A stretch of DNA of 64,000 nucleotides from Scatophagus argus (Eukaryota; Chordata; Actinopteri; Scatophagidae), in contig NC_058497.1 of NCBI RefSeq assembly GCF_020382885.2, forward strand, positions 17,786,330 through 17,850,329. The letters run 5' to 3'. This document shows positions 1-11,636 of this stretch, in pieces. Below the pieces are notes generated by a model. That model worked only from the letters and a program-made list of their open reading frames with translations, was not told the origin of the DNA and ran no database searches. Both the position numbers and the translations under genes were made by a program. Position 1 is the stretch's first letter. Every line of letters starts with the position of its first letter.

Positions 1-3000
1 ATTCGGACTATGGCAATAACGGCATGGCGACTTTCCTGCAAGCAGCCCAGAAGGAGGGGATCTGTGTGGAATACTCTGAATCTTTCTATCGATCCCACCC
101 ACGCAGCAGGGTCCAGAGAGTAGCAGACGTCATCCGCAGGTTTTCACATCACTGATTGTGCTTTTTGTTCCTTTTGTGACACTGACTTTCTCAACACAAA
201 ACCACAAAAAAATGTTTTATCAACCCTGAGATGGAAGATTATTTCATTATCTCAACTGCCAATTGGTTTTCTTATTTCATGATGTCTATTTTTCTTTATT
301 TTTGAAATTTTCATAAAATTAGATTTTGAGAAACCATATATTCTGGATCTAAAGCAGTTTCCAATAATCATTGTGTAACTTTCTCATTGAAATCTCTTTA
401 TGTGGCGTTACCCGATATAATGCACTGTAACGTGTGTGCAGGTCGACAGCTGTGATTGTTGTGGCATTTGCAGCCTCTGGAGACCTCAGGATCCTGCTGG
501 AGGAGCTGTCGCGTGAGCCTTCTCCTCCTCGCCAGTGGATCGGCAGTGAGGCCTGGGTAACCGACCCAGACATGTTGAGGTTCAGCTTCTGTGCTGGAGC
601 CATTGGATTTGGGATTCAGCGATCTGTCATTCCAGGTGTGAGAGAATTCTTGCTGGATCTCTCTCCCACTGACGTGGCTGCCTCCCCAGTGCTTACTGAG
701 TTCTGGGAGGAGGCATTCAACTGCAGGCTGGGAAAAAGTGAGAAATTTGTGCATATTTTTAACATTGGCGGAATTCTCTGTTGGATCGTTGCGGTTGTGT
801 TGTTCTGTTGACTGTCTTAGTCAAGCTCACTCAAATCAAAAAAAAATCATCATCTTCTTTAAAATGAAACCCCACATTAAATTTATTGATTCTGAGAAGA
901 GACTTGAAGTGGAAATCAAATACCTCTCTGCGTATCATCTCACTTGACATAATTTCAACTCAAAGTTTAGGACCTCTCTGTACAGTGTCCAGCCAGCCAA
1001 TTTCAATGAAGATGAAAATTTCTTTCCCCTGCATCTCCCAAACATAGATGAACATATATGCTATTAATTACCCTCTTATCCCTCTTATTGTACTGCTGAT
1101 CTCAAATTATTTATTTATTTTAAATACAGTTTGGTATATCAAGTCAGTTAGTGATTAATGAAAGACTTTTGGATATTTCTGTCTTTCATAAATGTATCTA
1201 ATCATATGATATAGGATTCATGTTAATGTGAATCTGTATAAGTAAAAGTGAAAAAAAAAATGTAAATGTTTTATAAATGAATTTGACTAGAGATCAGTTT
1301 GTGGAAAACTCAGTGTGTACTTAAATGGACCACAAAGAAACGAGATAACTGAACACAAAAGAAGTAATACTAATCTAATATCTTTGTCAAAGCAAAAATC
1401 ACCTTCTTCTGTCTCTGTGTGTTTTCAGCTGCAGCCGTGGATGAGAGAGTGTGTGATGGATCTGAAGACATACAGACGCTCCAGAGCCAATACACTGACA
1501 CATCTCAGCTCCGAATCACTAACATGGTGTACAAGGCTGTTTATGCAATAGCACATGCCATTCATAATTCAGTGTGTCAGGAAACAAATTCTACAACTCA
1601 GTGTGACAAAATCACCAGGATAGAGTCCAAACAGGTCAGTTGAAATAAAAAATGAACACCCAAGCACTCTTGTTTCAGTACCTATTTTGATATCAAGTAC
1701 TTTTTACATTGTCTTTCCTCTTCATTGTGGTCCTACTTTCCCTGATCTACACAGGTTCTCACTCAGCTGAAGAAAGTCAATTTTTCCCAGAATGGTTATG
1801 ATGTGTCATTTGATGCCAATGGGGATCCTGTGGCCACATATGAGCTGGTTAACTGGCAGAAAAGTGAAAGTGGCAGCATTGAGTTGGTGACAGTAGGTTT
1901 CTATGATGCATCACTGCCTGTGGGACAGGAGTTCAGTATCAACAGGAACCTCACCTGGATGGAGGGCAGCACACAGGTAAGGAGGCCAACATCAGTGATT
2001 CAATATCAAACATCAGATTTGGTGTTTTAAAAGGAAACACTATTCATTTTTGATCCCTGTTGACCCTGTCCATATTGACTAACAAGAGATCCATTCATAA
2101 TATAATATAATATAATATAATATAATATAATATAATATAATATAATATAATATAATATAATATAATATATTGGAATGGAAAAAGCTGTAACGTACATAAC
2201 ATAACCAAGATACTGAAGTGGCTGTAGGAAGTTTTTTCTTCAAAACCAATATCATCAAGAGGATTTGTTACAAATGCTAGTGACATTTTCTGTGCATTGA
2301 TTGGTATGTGTGTATTGCTTTAACACAGACAACAATTTGAACATATTGATTAATCCTGTGATCTGTGTAGCACATTGAATATGTCTGAATTGCTTTGTAT
2401 CTACATGTCAGGTCCCTGTGTCAGTGTGCAGTGACAGCTGTCCTCCAGGAACTCGTAAAGTCCTGCAGAAAGGAAAACCCATCTGCTGTTATGATTGTAT
2501 ACTGTGTCCTGAGGGAGAGATTAGCAGTGCTACAGGTAACCTTTTGTTTTTAATGCATGTTGACAACATCAAACATTTGCCTGCTAAATGTACTTTTTGG
2601 TTTGTTTTTCCAGATTCCCCTGATTGTTTCCCTTGCCCCAAGGAGTTTTGGCCTAATGCAGAGAGAGACTCTTGTCTCCCCAAACCTGTAGAGTTTCTGT
2701 CCTTTGACGAGGTCCTAGGAATCATCCTGGCTGCATTCTCAGTTGCTGGTGCCTGTCTTGCCATTATAACAGCGGCTGTGTTCTTTCATCACAGGACATC
2801 CCCGATTGTCAGGGCCAACAACTCTGAGCTGAGCTTCCTGCTGCTCTTCTCCCTGACTCTCTGTTTCTTATGTTCATTAACTTTCATTGGAGCACCCACT
2901 GAGTGGTCCTGCATGTTGCGCCACACAGCATTTGGGATCACCTTCGTCCTCAGCATCTCTTGTGTTCTTGGGAAAACAATAGTTGTGTTGATGGCCTTCA

Positions 3001-3512
3001 AAGCTACACTCCCAGGGAGTAACGTCATGAAATGGTTTGGTCCTCCACAGCAAAGAATGACTGTGGTGTCTTTTACATTTGGTCAAGTTTTAATATGTAC
3101 CATTTGGTTGGTTCTTAGTCCCCCTTTTCCAATGAAAAACCTGACCACATACAAAGAGAGGATCATCCTGGAGTGTGCATTGGGCTCAGATATTGGGTTC
3201 TGGGTTGTGCTCGGGTACATCGGCCTGCTGGCTGCCTTTTGCTTAGTGTTAGCTGTCTTAGCCCGCAAACTACCTGATAATTTTAATGAAGCCAAATTTA
3301 TCACCTTCAGCATGTTGATATTCTGTGCAGTGTGGATCACCTTTATCCCAGCGTATGTCAGCTCTCCTGGGAAATTTACTGTGGCTGTGGAGATATTTGC
3401 CATTCTGGCCTCCAGTTTTGGATTAATTCTGTGTATATTTGCTCCAAAGTGTTTCATCATATTGTTTAAGCCAGAGAAGAACACAAAGAAACATTTAATG
3501 AACAAAAATTAA
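1..3512 (+). CDS. A1: V2R/OlfC-type class C receptor, subfamily A, 5' end outside window
   Basis: This is the 3' part of an olfactory class C GPCR. Coding exons in view are 1-139 (end of exon 3), 442-737, 1429-1634, 1755-1976, 2412-2535 and 2614-3512 including TAA. All boundaries are GT-AG and the phases (2,1,0,0,1) match the complete neighbours exactly. The first in-frame codon starts at base 3. The exons encode the second half of the Venus-flytrap domain (DYG of the ligand pocket, then GSEAW), a cysteine-rich domain ([17 protein letters not shown]) and a 7TM domain ending in [17 protein letters not shown]. Introns 3-6 are near copies of those of A2, so the pair arose by a recent tandem duplication; intron 4 keeps about 95 bp that A2 lacks. 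Exons 1-2 lie to the left. No disruption is visible. Family assignment is firm; the ligand is unknown. Confidence 0.93.
2097..2169. repeat. (TATAA)n pentanucleotide microsatellite in intron 6 of A1
   Basis: About 14 uninterrupted copies of TATAA. The same repeat sits at the same intron position in A2 (shorter) and A5 (shortest), so it predates their duplication and has since changed length independently. Confidence 0.95.
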
Positions 3513-3575
3513 ACCTAAGGCATGTGAGGTTTTCAAACAGTTAAGACAGATCATAAAACATAGTTATAGAACATA

Positions 3576-3868
3576 CACTATGTAGACAAAGGCTTTGAGA
3601 CTCTTGATTACTGCACAAAAGGGATTTTAATGACATTGCGTTTGAAATAAATAGACATGTGCAGTGGGGCACAGTCCTGCTGGAATATAAATGGGCCTTT
3701 TCCAAACTGCTTCCACAAAGTTGGAAGCATAGCATTGTCCAAAATGTCTGTCTGTTGGTATTCTGAAGCATTAAGATTTCCCTTCACTGGAAGTAAGGGG
3801 CCGAGCCCTGTACCACAACTGAATTAAATAATAAAGAGGTGCGTCCCAATACTTTAGTGTATATAGTG
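3576..3868 (-). mobile_element. Tc1/mariner-like transposon remnant, internally deleted
   Basis: Inverted ends CACTATGTAGACAAA at the left and a matching ...TATATAGTG at the right are flanked by TA dinucleotides (3574-3575 and 3869-3870), the usual Tc1 target site. Read on the minus strand, about 3635-3810 resembles a Tc1-type transposase segment: a GLGPLLPVKGN-like stretch, then an ILDNAMLPTLW-like and a CAPLH-like motif. The frame is not continuous and most of the transposase is missing, so it is dead. It lies in the A1-A2 spacer. Confidence 0.75.
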
Positions 3869-4344
3869 TATGTTATACAGATTCAACAGTTTCCACCGAG
3901 TTATTCCCACATACAAGTTTGTTTTTATAATTAATTTTTTAATTGCACATTTTTGAAAGTCCTGAAAAAAAATTTTTCACAAAAATGAAAAAATATTAAA
4001 AATGCTGTGTGCTGAATAAAGTCTTAATACATAAAAAGTATGGGAAATACTGAGTTTTGTTTACGCACTTTGATGATTCATGTAACATATAACGACCCAT
4101 TGAAGGAGCGTTTTGGTAAGATTAACTGCAGTGACAGCTAACCCACAACATAAAAGATTTAAGTGAAGGAGGACAAAATTAGGAAAATATATTTGCAAGA
4201 ATAACTTGAAACATATCTTTCTAAAGAGAAAAGGACAGGGGACACACACCATGGAAACGACATGAACAAGATTTAATTAATACTAATCAAATATAATACT
4301 AACTTAATTAATGTTTGTGTAGGGTGTCCTCTGTACTGTGTAGT

Positions 4345-4398
4345 AAGCTGACATACAGTAGTGGGAGGGAAGCTTTTGTCTGAAACTCTATATAAAAC
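4345..4398 (+). promoter_or_regulatory. A2 proximal promoter: conserved box plus TATA
   Basis: AAGCTGACATACAG at 4345-4358 is shared with A3 and A4 and recognisable in A5 and A6. TATATAAA lies at 4389-4396, 46 bp before the ATG at 4435. An upstream GGGTGTCCTCTG (4322-4333) is a second shared box. Inferred from conservation between paralogues. Confidence 0.6.
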
Positions 4399-4434
4399 TG
4401 TGAAAACACATGCTCACATACAGACACATGAGCA

Positions 4435-7400
4435 ATGGAGATCTCAGCTCTTTTCATTGGTCTGATTCTGTCTCTGGGTTTGTGTGAGCTGAACTCAGCT
4501 CTTGCCTTGAATGATACTGGAGATGCTCTGAAACAAAGGGCTGGGCTTACAGAGGATAGGAGTGGTGCTGGGGTCAGCACTGAGGCCTCATCTGTGAAAT
4601 GTAAGCTTCAGGGTACCAGTCGTCTGCCTGCATTCTCAATGGATGGAGACTATGTTATTGGAGGTGTTTTCTCCATACACCACTACAAACAAACAGTGGA
4701 CAATAAATACACCACCATGCCTGAGCCTCTAAAGTGCACAGGGAGGTTAGTAAGAGGGAGAAGTCATGAATAAGAATATGTTAGAATGAATGGGGATTAA
4801 AATGTTTTGATATGTATGATGTGATTATAAAAGTTCTGTAAAGCTTCTGTAAAATCTAGATTATTTTTAAAACACAGAATCAAAAGAAATTAACTTTTTG
4901 AAATATTATTAAACAGTGCGTTACAATCCCTGTGAATTATGACCAAATTCTGTTTGTTGCGGTGTCTGTTTTGTTTTATAGATGCAACACAAGCATCAGT
5001 TAATTGCGTTTCTTCTTTATTCTGTGTTTGTTTGTTTATTTGTGAACTGATTATATGTAAATCTGGACAGTGACATAAGTATCTGTGTGCAGCATCGACT
5101 CCCGTGAACTGCGCCTCTCATACGCCATGGTCTTCGCCATCGAGGAGATTAACAACAGCTCGGAGCTGCTGCCAGGCATCAAACTCGGTTATCAGATCCA
5201 CGACTCGTGCGCCGCAGTTCCCGTGGCGGTGCAAGCGACATTCCAGCTATTAAATGGTCTGGACCCAGTGTTTTACACGGGCGATAATTGCTCACAATCA
5301 GGTATGGTGATGGCCATCATCGGTGAGTCTGGCTCCACTCCATCCATCAGCATGTCGCGCGTAATCGGGGCCTTCGACATTCCACAAGTAAAGACTTTGG
5401 ATTCTCTGTCAAATTTAGGTCGTAGGTCGGTGCTGATTTTTTTTGTCTGACCCGTTAAAGAATTACATTTCTGTTTTCCTTCAGGTGAGCCACTTTGCCA
5501 CTTGTGCATGTCTGTCCGATAAGCAGCAGTTCCCGAGTTTCTTCAGAACAATCCCGAGTGATCAGTTCCAGGCTGACGCGCTGGCCAAGCTGGTGAAACA
5601 CTTTGGCTGGACTTGGATAGGTGCTGTCCGCTCGGATTCGGACTATGGCAATAACGGCATGGCGACTTTCCTGCAAGCAGCCCAGAAGGAGGGGATCTGT
5701 GTGGAATACTCTGAATCTTTCTATCGATCCCACCCACGCAGCAGGATCCAGAGAGTAGCAGACGTCATCCGCAGGTTTCTGCATCACTGATTGTGCTTTT
5801 TGTTCCTTTTGTGACACTGACTTTCTCAACACAAAACCACAAAAAATGTTTTATCAACCCTGAGATGGAAGATTATTTCATTATCTCAACTGCCAATTGG
5901 TTTTCTTATTTCATGATGTCTATTATTCTTTATTTTTGAAATTTTCATAAAATTAGATTTTGAGAAACCATATATTCTGGATCTAAAGCAGTTTCCAATA
6001 ATCATTGTGTAACTTTCTCATTGAAATCTGTTTATGTGGCGTTACCCGATATAATGCACTGTAATGTGTCTGCAGGTCGACAGCTGTGGTTGTTGTGGCA
6101 TTTGCAGCCTCTGGAGACCTCAGGATCCTGCTGGAGGAGCTGTCGCTTGAGCCTTCACCTCCTCGCCAGTGGATCGGCAGTGAGGCCTGGGTAACCGACC
6201 CAGACATGTTGAGGTTCAGCTTCTGTGCTGGAGCCATTGGATTTGGGATTCAGCGATCTGTCATTCCAGGTGTGAGAGAATTCTTGCTGGATCTCTCTCC
6301 CACTGACGTGGCTGCCTCCCCAGTGCTTACTGAGTTCTGGGAGGAGGCATTCAACTGCAGGCTGGGAAAAAGTGAGAAATTTGTGCATATTTTTAACATT
6401 GGCAGAATTCTCTGTTGTGTTTTTATTGATTCTGAGTAAAGACTTGAAGTGGAAATCAAATACCTCTCTGTGTATCATCTCACTTGAGATAATTTCAACT
6501 CAAAGTTTAGGACCTCTCTGTACAGTGTCCAGCCAGCCAATTTGAATGAAGATGAAAATTTCTTTCCCCTGCATCTCCCAAACATAGATGAACATATATG
6601 CTATTAATTACCCTCTTATCCCTCTTATTGTGCTGCTGATTTCAAATTATTTATTTATTTTAAATACAGTTTGGTATATCAAGTCAGTTAGTGATTAATG
6701 AAAGACTTTTGGATATTTCTGTCTTTCATAAATGTATCTAATCATATGATGTAGGATTCATGTTAATGTGAATCTGTATAAGTTAAGGTGATAAAAAATG
6801 TAAATGTTTTATAAATGAATTTGACTAGAGATCAGTTTGTGGAAAACTCAGTGTGTACTTAAATGGACCACAAAGAAACGAGATAATTGAACACAAAAGA
6901 AGTAATACTAATCTAATATCTTTGTCAAAGCAAAAAACACCTTCTTCTGTCTCTGTGTGTTTTCAGCTGCAGCCGTGGATGAGAGAGTGTGTGATGGATC
7001 TGAAGACATACAGACGCTCCAGAGTCCATACACTGACACATCTCAGCTCCGAATCACTAACATGGTGTACAAGGCTGTTTATGCAATAGCACATGCCATT
7101 CATAATTCAGTGTGTCAGGAAACAAATTCTACAACTCAGTGTGATAAAATCACCGGGATAGAGTCCAAACAGGTCAGTTGAAATAAAAAATGAACACCCA
7201 CGCACTCTTGTTTCAATACCTATTTTGATATCAAGTACTGCTTTTTTTACATTGTCTTTCCTCTTCATTGTGGTCCTACTTTCCCTGATCTACACAGGTT
7301 CTCACTCAGCTGAAGAATGTAAATTTTTCCCAGAATGGTTATAATGTGTCATTTGATGCCAATGGGGATCCTGTGGCCACATATGAGCTGGTAAACTGGC

Positions 7401-9668
7401 AAAAAAGTGAAAGTAGCAGCATTGAGTTGGTGACAGTAGGTTTCTATGATGCATCACTGCCTGTGGGACAGGAGTTCAGTATCAACAGGAACCTCACCTG
7501 GATGGAGGGCAGCACACAGGTAAGGAGGCCAACATCAGTGATTCAATATCAAACATCAGATTTGGTGTTTTAAAAGGAAACACTATTCATTTTTGATCCC
7601 TGTTGACCCTGTCCATATAGACTAACAAGAGATCCATTCATAATATAATATAATATAATATAATATAATATAATATAATATAATATAATATATTTAAGAG
7701 ATGTGGAACAAAATCCATCCTTCTCACATTGTATTAAAACAGCATCCAAAACTCAGGTAATATGAGACCTCACCAATTAAGTGGGTATGTATGTAAGAAC
7801 AGTATTTGCAGTATAAATTTTATTTTTTCCAAGATAGTGTAAAATAAACTAAACTGGAATGGAAAAAACTGTAACTTACATAATATAACCAAGATACCCA
7901 ATCAATTTGGTAACTCATCCTTATTCAAGCTTCTTCTGATATTTTTTATCTTTTACAAAGAACACATGTCTTTCAGTAGTTATATTTGAGTGGCTGCAGG
8001 AAGGTTTTTTTTTCTTCAAAACCAATATAATCAAGAGGATTTGTTACAAATACTAGTGACATTTTCAGTACATATATTGGTATGTGTGTATTGCTCTAAC
8101 ACAGACAACAATTTGAACATATTGATTAATCCAATGGGGCAGCACGGTGGTGCAGTGGTTAGCACTGTCGCCTCATAGCAAGAGGGTTCCAGGTTCGATT
8201 CCCGGTCTGGGCCCTTCTATGTGGAGTTTGCATGTTCTCCCCGTGCCTGCGTGGGTTTTCTCCGGGTTCTCCGGCTTCCTCCCACAATACCAAAAACATG
8301 CACATTAGGTTAACTGGCTACTCTAAATTGCCCCTAGGTGTGAGTGTGAGAGTGTGTGGTTGTTTGTCTTTGTGTGTTGGCCCTGCGATTGACTGGCGAC
8401 CAGTCCAGGGTGTACCCCGCCTCTCGCCCGTAGTCAGCTGGGATAGGCTCCAGCTCCCCCGCGACCCTGACGGATAAGCGGTATAGAAAATGGATGGATG
8501 GATGGATGGATTAATCCAATGATCTGTGTAGCACACTTGAATATGTCTGAATTGCTTTGTATCTCAGGTCCCTGTGTCAGTGTGCAGTGACAGCTGTCCT
8601 CCAGGAACTCGTAAAGTGCTGCAGAAAGGAAAACCCATCTGCTGTTATGATTGCATACTGTGTCCTGAGGGAGAGATTAGCAATGCTACAGGTAACTTTT
8701 TGGTTGTCATGCATGCCTACAACATTAAAGATTTGCCTACTAAATGTTCTTTTTGGTTTGTTTTTTCAGATTCTCCTGATTGTTTCCCTTGCCCCAAGGA
8801 GTTCTGGCCTAATGCAGAGAGAGACTCTTGTCTCCCCAAGCCTGTAGAGTTTCTGTCCTTTGACGAGGTCCTAGGAATCATCCTGGCTGCATTCTCAGTT
8901 GCTGGTGCCTGTCTTGCCATTATAACAGCGGCTGTGTTCTTTCATCACAGGACATCCCCGATTGTCAGGGCCAACAACTCTGAGCTGAGCTTCCTGCTGC
9001 TCTTCTCCCTGACTCTCTGTTTCTTATGTTCATTAACTTTCATTGGAGCACCCACTGATTGGTCCTGCATGCTGCGCCACACAGCATTTGGGATCACCTT
9101 CGTCCTCTGCATCTCTTGTGTTCTTGGGAAAACCATAGTTGTGTTGATGGCCTTCAAAGCTACACTCCCAGGTAGTAACGTCATGAAATGGTTTGGTCCT
9201 CCACAGCAAAGAATGACTGTGGTGTCTTTTACATTTGTTCAAGTTTTAATATGTACCATTTGGTTGGCTCTTAGTCCTCCTTATCCATTGAAAAACCTGA
9301 CCACATACAAAGAGAGGATCATCCTGGAGTGTGCATTGGGCTCAGATATTGGGTTCTGGGTTGTGCTCGGGTACATCAGCCTGCTGGCTGCCTTTTGCTT
9401 AGTGTTAGCTGTCTTAGCACGGAAACTACCTGATCATTTTAATGAAGCCAAGCTTATCACCTTCAGCATGTTGATATTCTGTGCAGTGTGGATCACCTTT
9501 ATCCCAGCATATGTCAGCTCTCCTGGGAAATTTACTGTGGCTGTGGAGATATTTGCCATTCTGGCCTCCAGTTTTGGTTTAATTCTGTGTATATTTGCTC
9601 CAAAATGTTTCATCATATTGTTTAAACCAGAGAAAAACACCAAGAAACATTTAATGAACAAAAATTAA
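4435..9668 (+). CDS. A2: V2R/OlfC-type class C receptor, complete, 880 aa
   Basis: Eight coding exons: 4435-4745, 5093-5387, 5485-5774, 6076-6371, 6967-7172, 7298-7519, 8568-8691 and 8770-9668 (TAA included); 2643 nt. Residues 1-24 form a signal peptide ([20 protein letters not shown]). The Venus-flytrap domain runs to about 540, the cysteine-rich domain to about 600, and the 7TM domain follows (TM1 about 614-638, with RANNSELSF after it). Calcium-sensing-receptor ligand contacts map at a constant offset of +38: Ser185, Thr208, Asp228, Tyr256, Glu335. The receptor should act at the surface of olfactory neurons and signal through G proteins. The start is supported by a TATA box 46 bp upstream and the signal peptide. 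Intron 6 carries a SINE. The last intron is only 78 nt and has no in-frame stop. No defects are seen. Confidence 0.94.
7639..7692. repeat. (TATAA)n microsatellite in intron 6 of A2
   Basis: About ten TATAA units at the position matching the A1 and A5 repeats. Confidence 0.93.
8137..8508 (+). mobile_element. DANA/mermaid-type tRNA-derived SINE in intron 6 of A2
   Basis: The tRNA-related head has a pol III A box (TGGTGCAGTGG, 8148-8158) and B box (GGTTCGATTCC, 8192-8202). The body has the fish SINE phrases GTTTGCATGTTCTCCCC and GGGTTTTCTCCGGG, and the tail is (GGAT)n. The insertion is flanked by a perfect 13-bp target duplication, GATTAATCCAATG (8124-8136 and 8509-8521). A1 and A5 have the same site empty. 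It lies in the sense direction of the host gene. Confidence 0.93.
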
Positions 9669-9698
9669 GACTAAGACATCTGAGGTTTTTGAAATAAT

Positions 9699-9722
9699 AT
9701 CTATCCATCTATCTATATATAA
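9699..9722. repeat. Short degenerate (TCTA)n microsatellite
   Basis: ATCTATCCATCTATCTATAT next to a LINE fragment, just after the A2 stop codon. Confidence 0.6.
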
Positions 9723-9739
9723 AAATCCCCCTTTCACCA

Positions 9740-10090
9740 GCTCCCCCACCCTACTGGTGTGTGTCTTTCTCAAGCTCAGGTTCCCTACCAAAGGCCTTGG
9801 AGTCTGGTTGTTTTGTGCAGTATCTTAGCTGTTCCTAAGACCAGCGATGTTGTACCTGGAATCTGGGACCCCTGTTCCACTTTGGGGGTCACAGTCCCCA
9901 GTACCTCGATTACCACTGGCATCGCTGTTCCTTTTGCTCACCACATTTTTTCTAGCTCTTCTCCCAGCGATTGTTTTTTTTAGAGGTTGTCACGTTCCTT
10001 CACCTTGATGTTGCTGTTGCTTGCTGCCGCTTCTGTTGTTTGTTCACCACCACAATGGCCAGTTCGCCATCTTCGGCTGGTTTTGTGTAT
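9740..10090 (-). mobile_element. LINE fragment: C-terminal part of a restriction-like-endonuclease retrotransposon (R4/Rex6-like)
   Basis: The minus strand resembles the end of a fish LINE protein. A VVVNKQQK-like stretch near 10040 fits the endonuclease region (usually PDIVVVDKQQKTAVVIDVA in fish copies). It is followed by a TPKVE-like and a LGTAKIL-like stretch ending near LQGLW. Frame breaks are evident and only a few hundred bases remain, so it is inactive. The clade is recalled from family resemblance and needs a library search. Confidence 0.6.
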
Positions 10091-10856
10091 ATATATATGT
10101 ATATATTACAGGTTTACATGCTGTCAGCGTCATTGTTGAATGTCATTTTTGTCCTTTTAATTTACAATTTTTTTTTACAAATACAAAAATGATTAATAAA
10201 GTCACAACTTATTCAGGAAAATTGCATGGTATTGTGATCTGTCGTGGGATTTTGATAAAATGATTGCTATTTGAGGAATATTTCTGTATTTCTGAAAAAC
10301 ATTTTAAATGGTGAAAATGCAAGTTCAATCCTCAATGAGAAAGCTATAGCATTAGCTATAACTAACTATATCTATAGCATATTACACATGGTATAATCAA
10401 AAGTCAAGCTCCTTATGTTGCCATAAATGTTTTGCAGCAACATTTGCAACCTCAGTCCCTGGAATGTGATTAAAATATGTTTTCAGAAAATTAATACATT
10501 TTCAGCTGCAGCAGCTCAAATAGCAATGATGCAATATCCACTTGTAAAAAATGTGTAATTCCTTTTTGAGACATCATTGTTCTTTAGTAAACGCATAACA
10601 TTAATTTGTAAAAAATCAGAATCGTTCCACTTTGATGAAATATATCATAGATTGAAGAACTGACCTAATGATCCAGGCTACTGTAATGCTTGTTGATATC
10701 ATGATTTTGGGGTTGCCTGTTTTTGGACTTTGGATGTTTTTCTAGTGCCCTCGGACTTTTTTTTTCTTTTTTCTTTTTTGCCTGTGTTGGTCACAGTGCT
10801 GTGCTGTCAGCGGAGAAATGTTGAGCTTGCATGCTCTAGCATCTTTATCTGCAATC
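10091..10856. other. A2-A3 spacer, AT-rich, nothing recognised
   Basis: No exon, promoter block or repeat family could be recognised here. There are A/T runs and a T-rich tract at 10758-10780. Confidence 0.5.
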
Positions 10857-11065
10857 TTTGGACCTGCTAGTTTCCTATCTTCACCCCAGCCTGCTAGTCT
10901 CCAGTCTTCATTCTGACCCGCTAGCCTTCATCCTTGATCCAGGCCTACTTGCCTCCAGCTCTAATCCAGCATGCTGGCCTTCAGTTTACTAATCTTCAGC
11001 TTTCACAGCGACCTGCTAGTCTTCAGCAAAGTCGTCTCCAGCCTCCACCAGCCTTCACCCTACCT
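10857..11065. repeat. Degenerate minisatellite built on CCTGCTAGTCTTCAG-like units
   Basis: The phrase (A/C)CCTGCTAG(T)CTTCA and variants recur about seven times at uneven 20-30 bp spacing: GACCTGCTAG near 10859, CAGCCTGCTAGTCTCCAG near 10888, GACCCGCTAGCCTTCA near 10914, GACCTGCTAGTCTTCAG near 11010. The top strand is strongly pyrimidine-rich. It may be the internal repeat of an unrecognised element. Confidence 0.55.
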
Positions 11066-11520
11066 GCACCTGAGTCAACTGACCTGCTGGATCCTGGTCC
11101 TGATCCTGTCTCCCCTGAATTCAACAAGCCTTCAATGGACTAGGTAAGGGGCCATCTGGACATGCTTTGAAGAGTCTTACCTTGAGGTAGGAGGTAGGTG
11201 TGGGTTCATTTCAGGGAGGCTTTGGAGAAGAACTTTGATTTGGCTTCAAGGAAACTTTGTCAAACTTTTTGTCAAAGGGAAAGCAGGGCTTGGCTCAGCC
11301 TGTGTTCAAGAGGAACTGCCGAGCATATAGACAACTCATGAAAAGTGCACATTTATAGTTTTAACTATATTTAGAGTAAAAAACTAATACGATATAAGAA
11401 TAAATCACAAATTGCAATCTGGTGTTTACAATGATTTACTATGAATTAAGAAACAAGAGAGAAATGGGGACATACCATAAAAAAGAGAAGGATAAGAGAT
11501 CAGCAAAAACTAGGAAAAAC
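11066..11520. other. Spacer before the A3 promoter, nothing recognised
   Basis: No coding or repeat signal was identified. Similarity to other A-gene upstream regions starts only near the promoter. Confidence 0.5.
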
Positions 11521-11542
11521 TGTTCTCTGTCTGATGTATGTT

Positions 11543-11593
11543 AAGCTGACGTACAAAAGAGGGAGGGAAATTTTTGTCTGAAATTTATATAAA
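11543..11593 (+). promoter_or_regulatory. A3 proximal promoter: conserved box plus TATA
   Basis: AAGCTGACGTACAA at 11543-11556, a GGGAGGGAA stretch, then TATATAAA at 11586-11593, 44 bp before the ATG. Same order and spacing as A2. Confidence 0.6.
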
Positions 11594-11636
11594 GCATAAA
11601 GCACATATAGAACGCCCATACACAGACACTTGAACA

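Noticed and set aside
3541-3771. Open frame of 76 codons after A1
   Set aside because: Out-of-frame reading through a Tc1-like transposon remnant.
8137-8210. tRNA gene
   Set aside because: The pol III boxes belong to a SINE head with a SINE body, tail and target duplication.
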